Source: DASXPG01 sp035559335
Lineage (GTDB): Bacteria > Gemmatimonadota > Gemmatimonadetes > Gemmatimonadales > JACORV01
Length of the DNA: 5,828 nt
Assembly (NCBI GenBank): GCA_035559335.1
Contig: DATMBH010000091.1
Span: 1-5,828, forward strand
Reading direction: 5' to 3'
Shown here: positions 5,529-5,828 of the stretch, piece by piece
Layout of the letters: the number at the start of each line of letters is the position of its first letter
Position numbering within the stretch: the stretch's first letter is position 1
Notes under the pieces: generated by a model
The model's input: only the letters and a program-made list of their open reading frames with translations
The model's database searches: none
Told to the model about the DNA's origin: nothing
Translations under genes and position numbers: made by a program

Positions 5529-5828
5529 TTAGAAACCAGGACGGAGCTGGAGCGCAATGGGGTCCTCTGCATCCAGGCCGCGGGCGCGGCGGGACAGGGC
5601 GCGGAACAGTCTAGAAAGGCCGCGATAGGTCTCGGCGTACTCCGGCCTGGGCCGGACGCGTCTGCCCTCGTCCAGCTCCACCAGCGGCTCGGCGACCTCA
5701 GCGAGGGATCGGGCCTCACCATTCTCCTTGTACCACACCCAGGCGGCATGGATCGCGGCGCCCAGGGCAGCTCCCTCCCCCTTCACCGGAACCGCCTCGA
5801 CCCCGAAAATGTCCGCCACGGCCTGGCA
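5529..5828 (-). CDS. xylB: FGGY-family carbohydrate kinase, probably xylulokinase, C-terminal part
   Basis: The last 99 residues and a TAA stop at 5531-5529 are present; the frame runs off the right edge, so the in-frame GTG at 5819 is internal rather than a start. The visible part matches the end of the second actin-fold domain of FGGY kinases: A-D-I-F-G-V-E-A-V-P-V, then G-E-G-A-A-L-G-A-A-I-H-A-A-W, the conserved Gly/Ala helix after the adenosine-binding region. L-D-E-G-R-R-V-R-P-R-P-E-Y-A-E-T-Y-R resembles the tail of xylulokinases, where the Pro-rich motif precedes the final helix. Known members phosphorylate D-xylulose to D-xylulose 5-phosphate in the cytoplasm for the pentose phosphate pathway. 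The catalytic Asp and the substrate site lie outside the window, so glycerol or another sugar kinase of the family remains possible. The 20 or so residues after the final helix form an unremarkable extension. Confidence 0.75.
   Translation of the reverse strand, partial: CQAVADIFGVEAVPVKGEGAALGAAIHAAWVWYKENGEARSLAEVAEPLVELDEGRRVRPRPEYAETYRGLSRLFRALSRRARGLDAEDPIALQLRPGF

Noticed and set aside
4522..5614. Long plus-strand frames opposite the dehydrogenase and kinase genes
   Set aside because: Composition is rich in Arg, His and Pro with no domain motifs, whereas the minus-strand frames show clear Rossmann and FGGY signatures.

Overview
The window is GC-rich, densely coding bacterial DNA. It lacks rRNA, tRNA, phage, insertion-sequence and CRISPR signals. 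The content fits a soil or sediment type Gram-negative with large extracytoplasmic regulatory and proteolytic capacity. Gemmatimonadota is my best guess, from the GC bias, a signal peptide ending in A-Q, a HExxH peptidase fused to a TolB-like propeller, and short tandem repeats between genes. This is an inference from style, not a marker-based assignment.

There are three blocks. (1) Positions 3389 down to 1, minus strand: an ECF sigma factor (3389-2832), two bases later a membrane-anchored anti-sigma-like protein (2829-1741), then after a 111-bp gap with two strong hairpins a secreted zinc peptidase with a beta-propeller tail (1629 to beyond the left edge). (2) Positions 3593-4372, plus strand, divergent from block 1: one continuous reading frame joining an RsbW/SpoIIAB-type ATPase anti-sigma kinase domain to a STAS anti-anti-sigma domain. 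(3) Positions 5828 down to 4480, minus strand and convergent with block 2: the C-terminal end of a xylulokinase-like FGGY sugar kinase, then a DapB-fold NAD(P)-dependent dehydrogenase resembling 2,4-diaminopentanoate dehydrogenase. An 8-bp tandem repeat lies between them.

The outstanding feature is in the anti-sigma protein. Its predicted extracytoplasmic part is almost entirely 17 consecutive copies of a 9-residue motif, consensus E-L-M-A-N/S-E-A-Y/F-R, with no glycine or proline across 153 residues. I do not recognise this as a named family. Together with the sigma factor it looks like an envelope-sensing switch. The fused kinase-STAS protein next door is a second, partner-switching type of sigma control, and the two modules share a 203-bp divergent intergenic region. 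Both unusual proteins also carry an internal ATG with a strong Shine-Dalgarno sequence exactly at a domain border, so each may produce two polypeptides.
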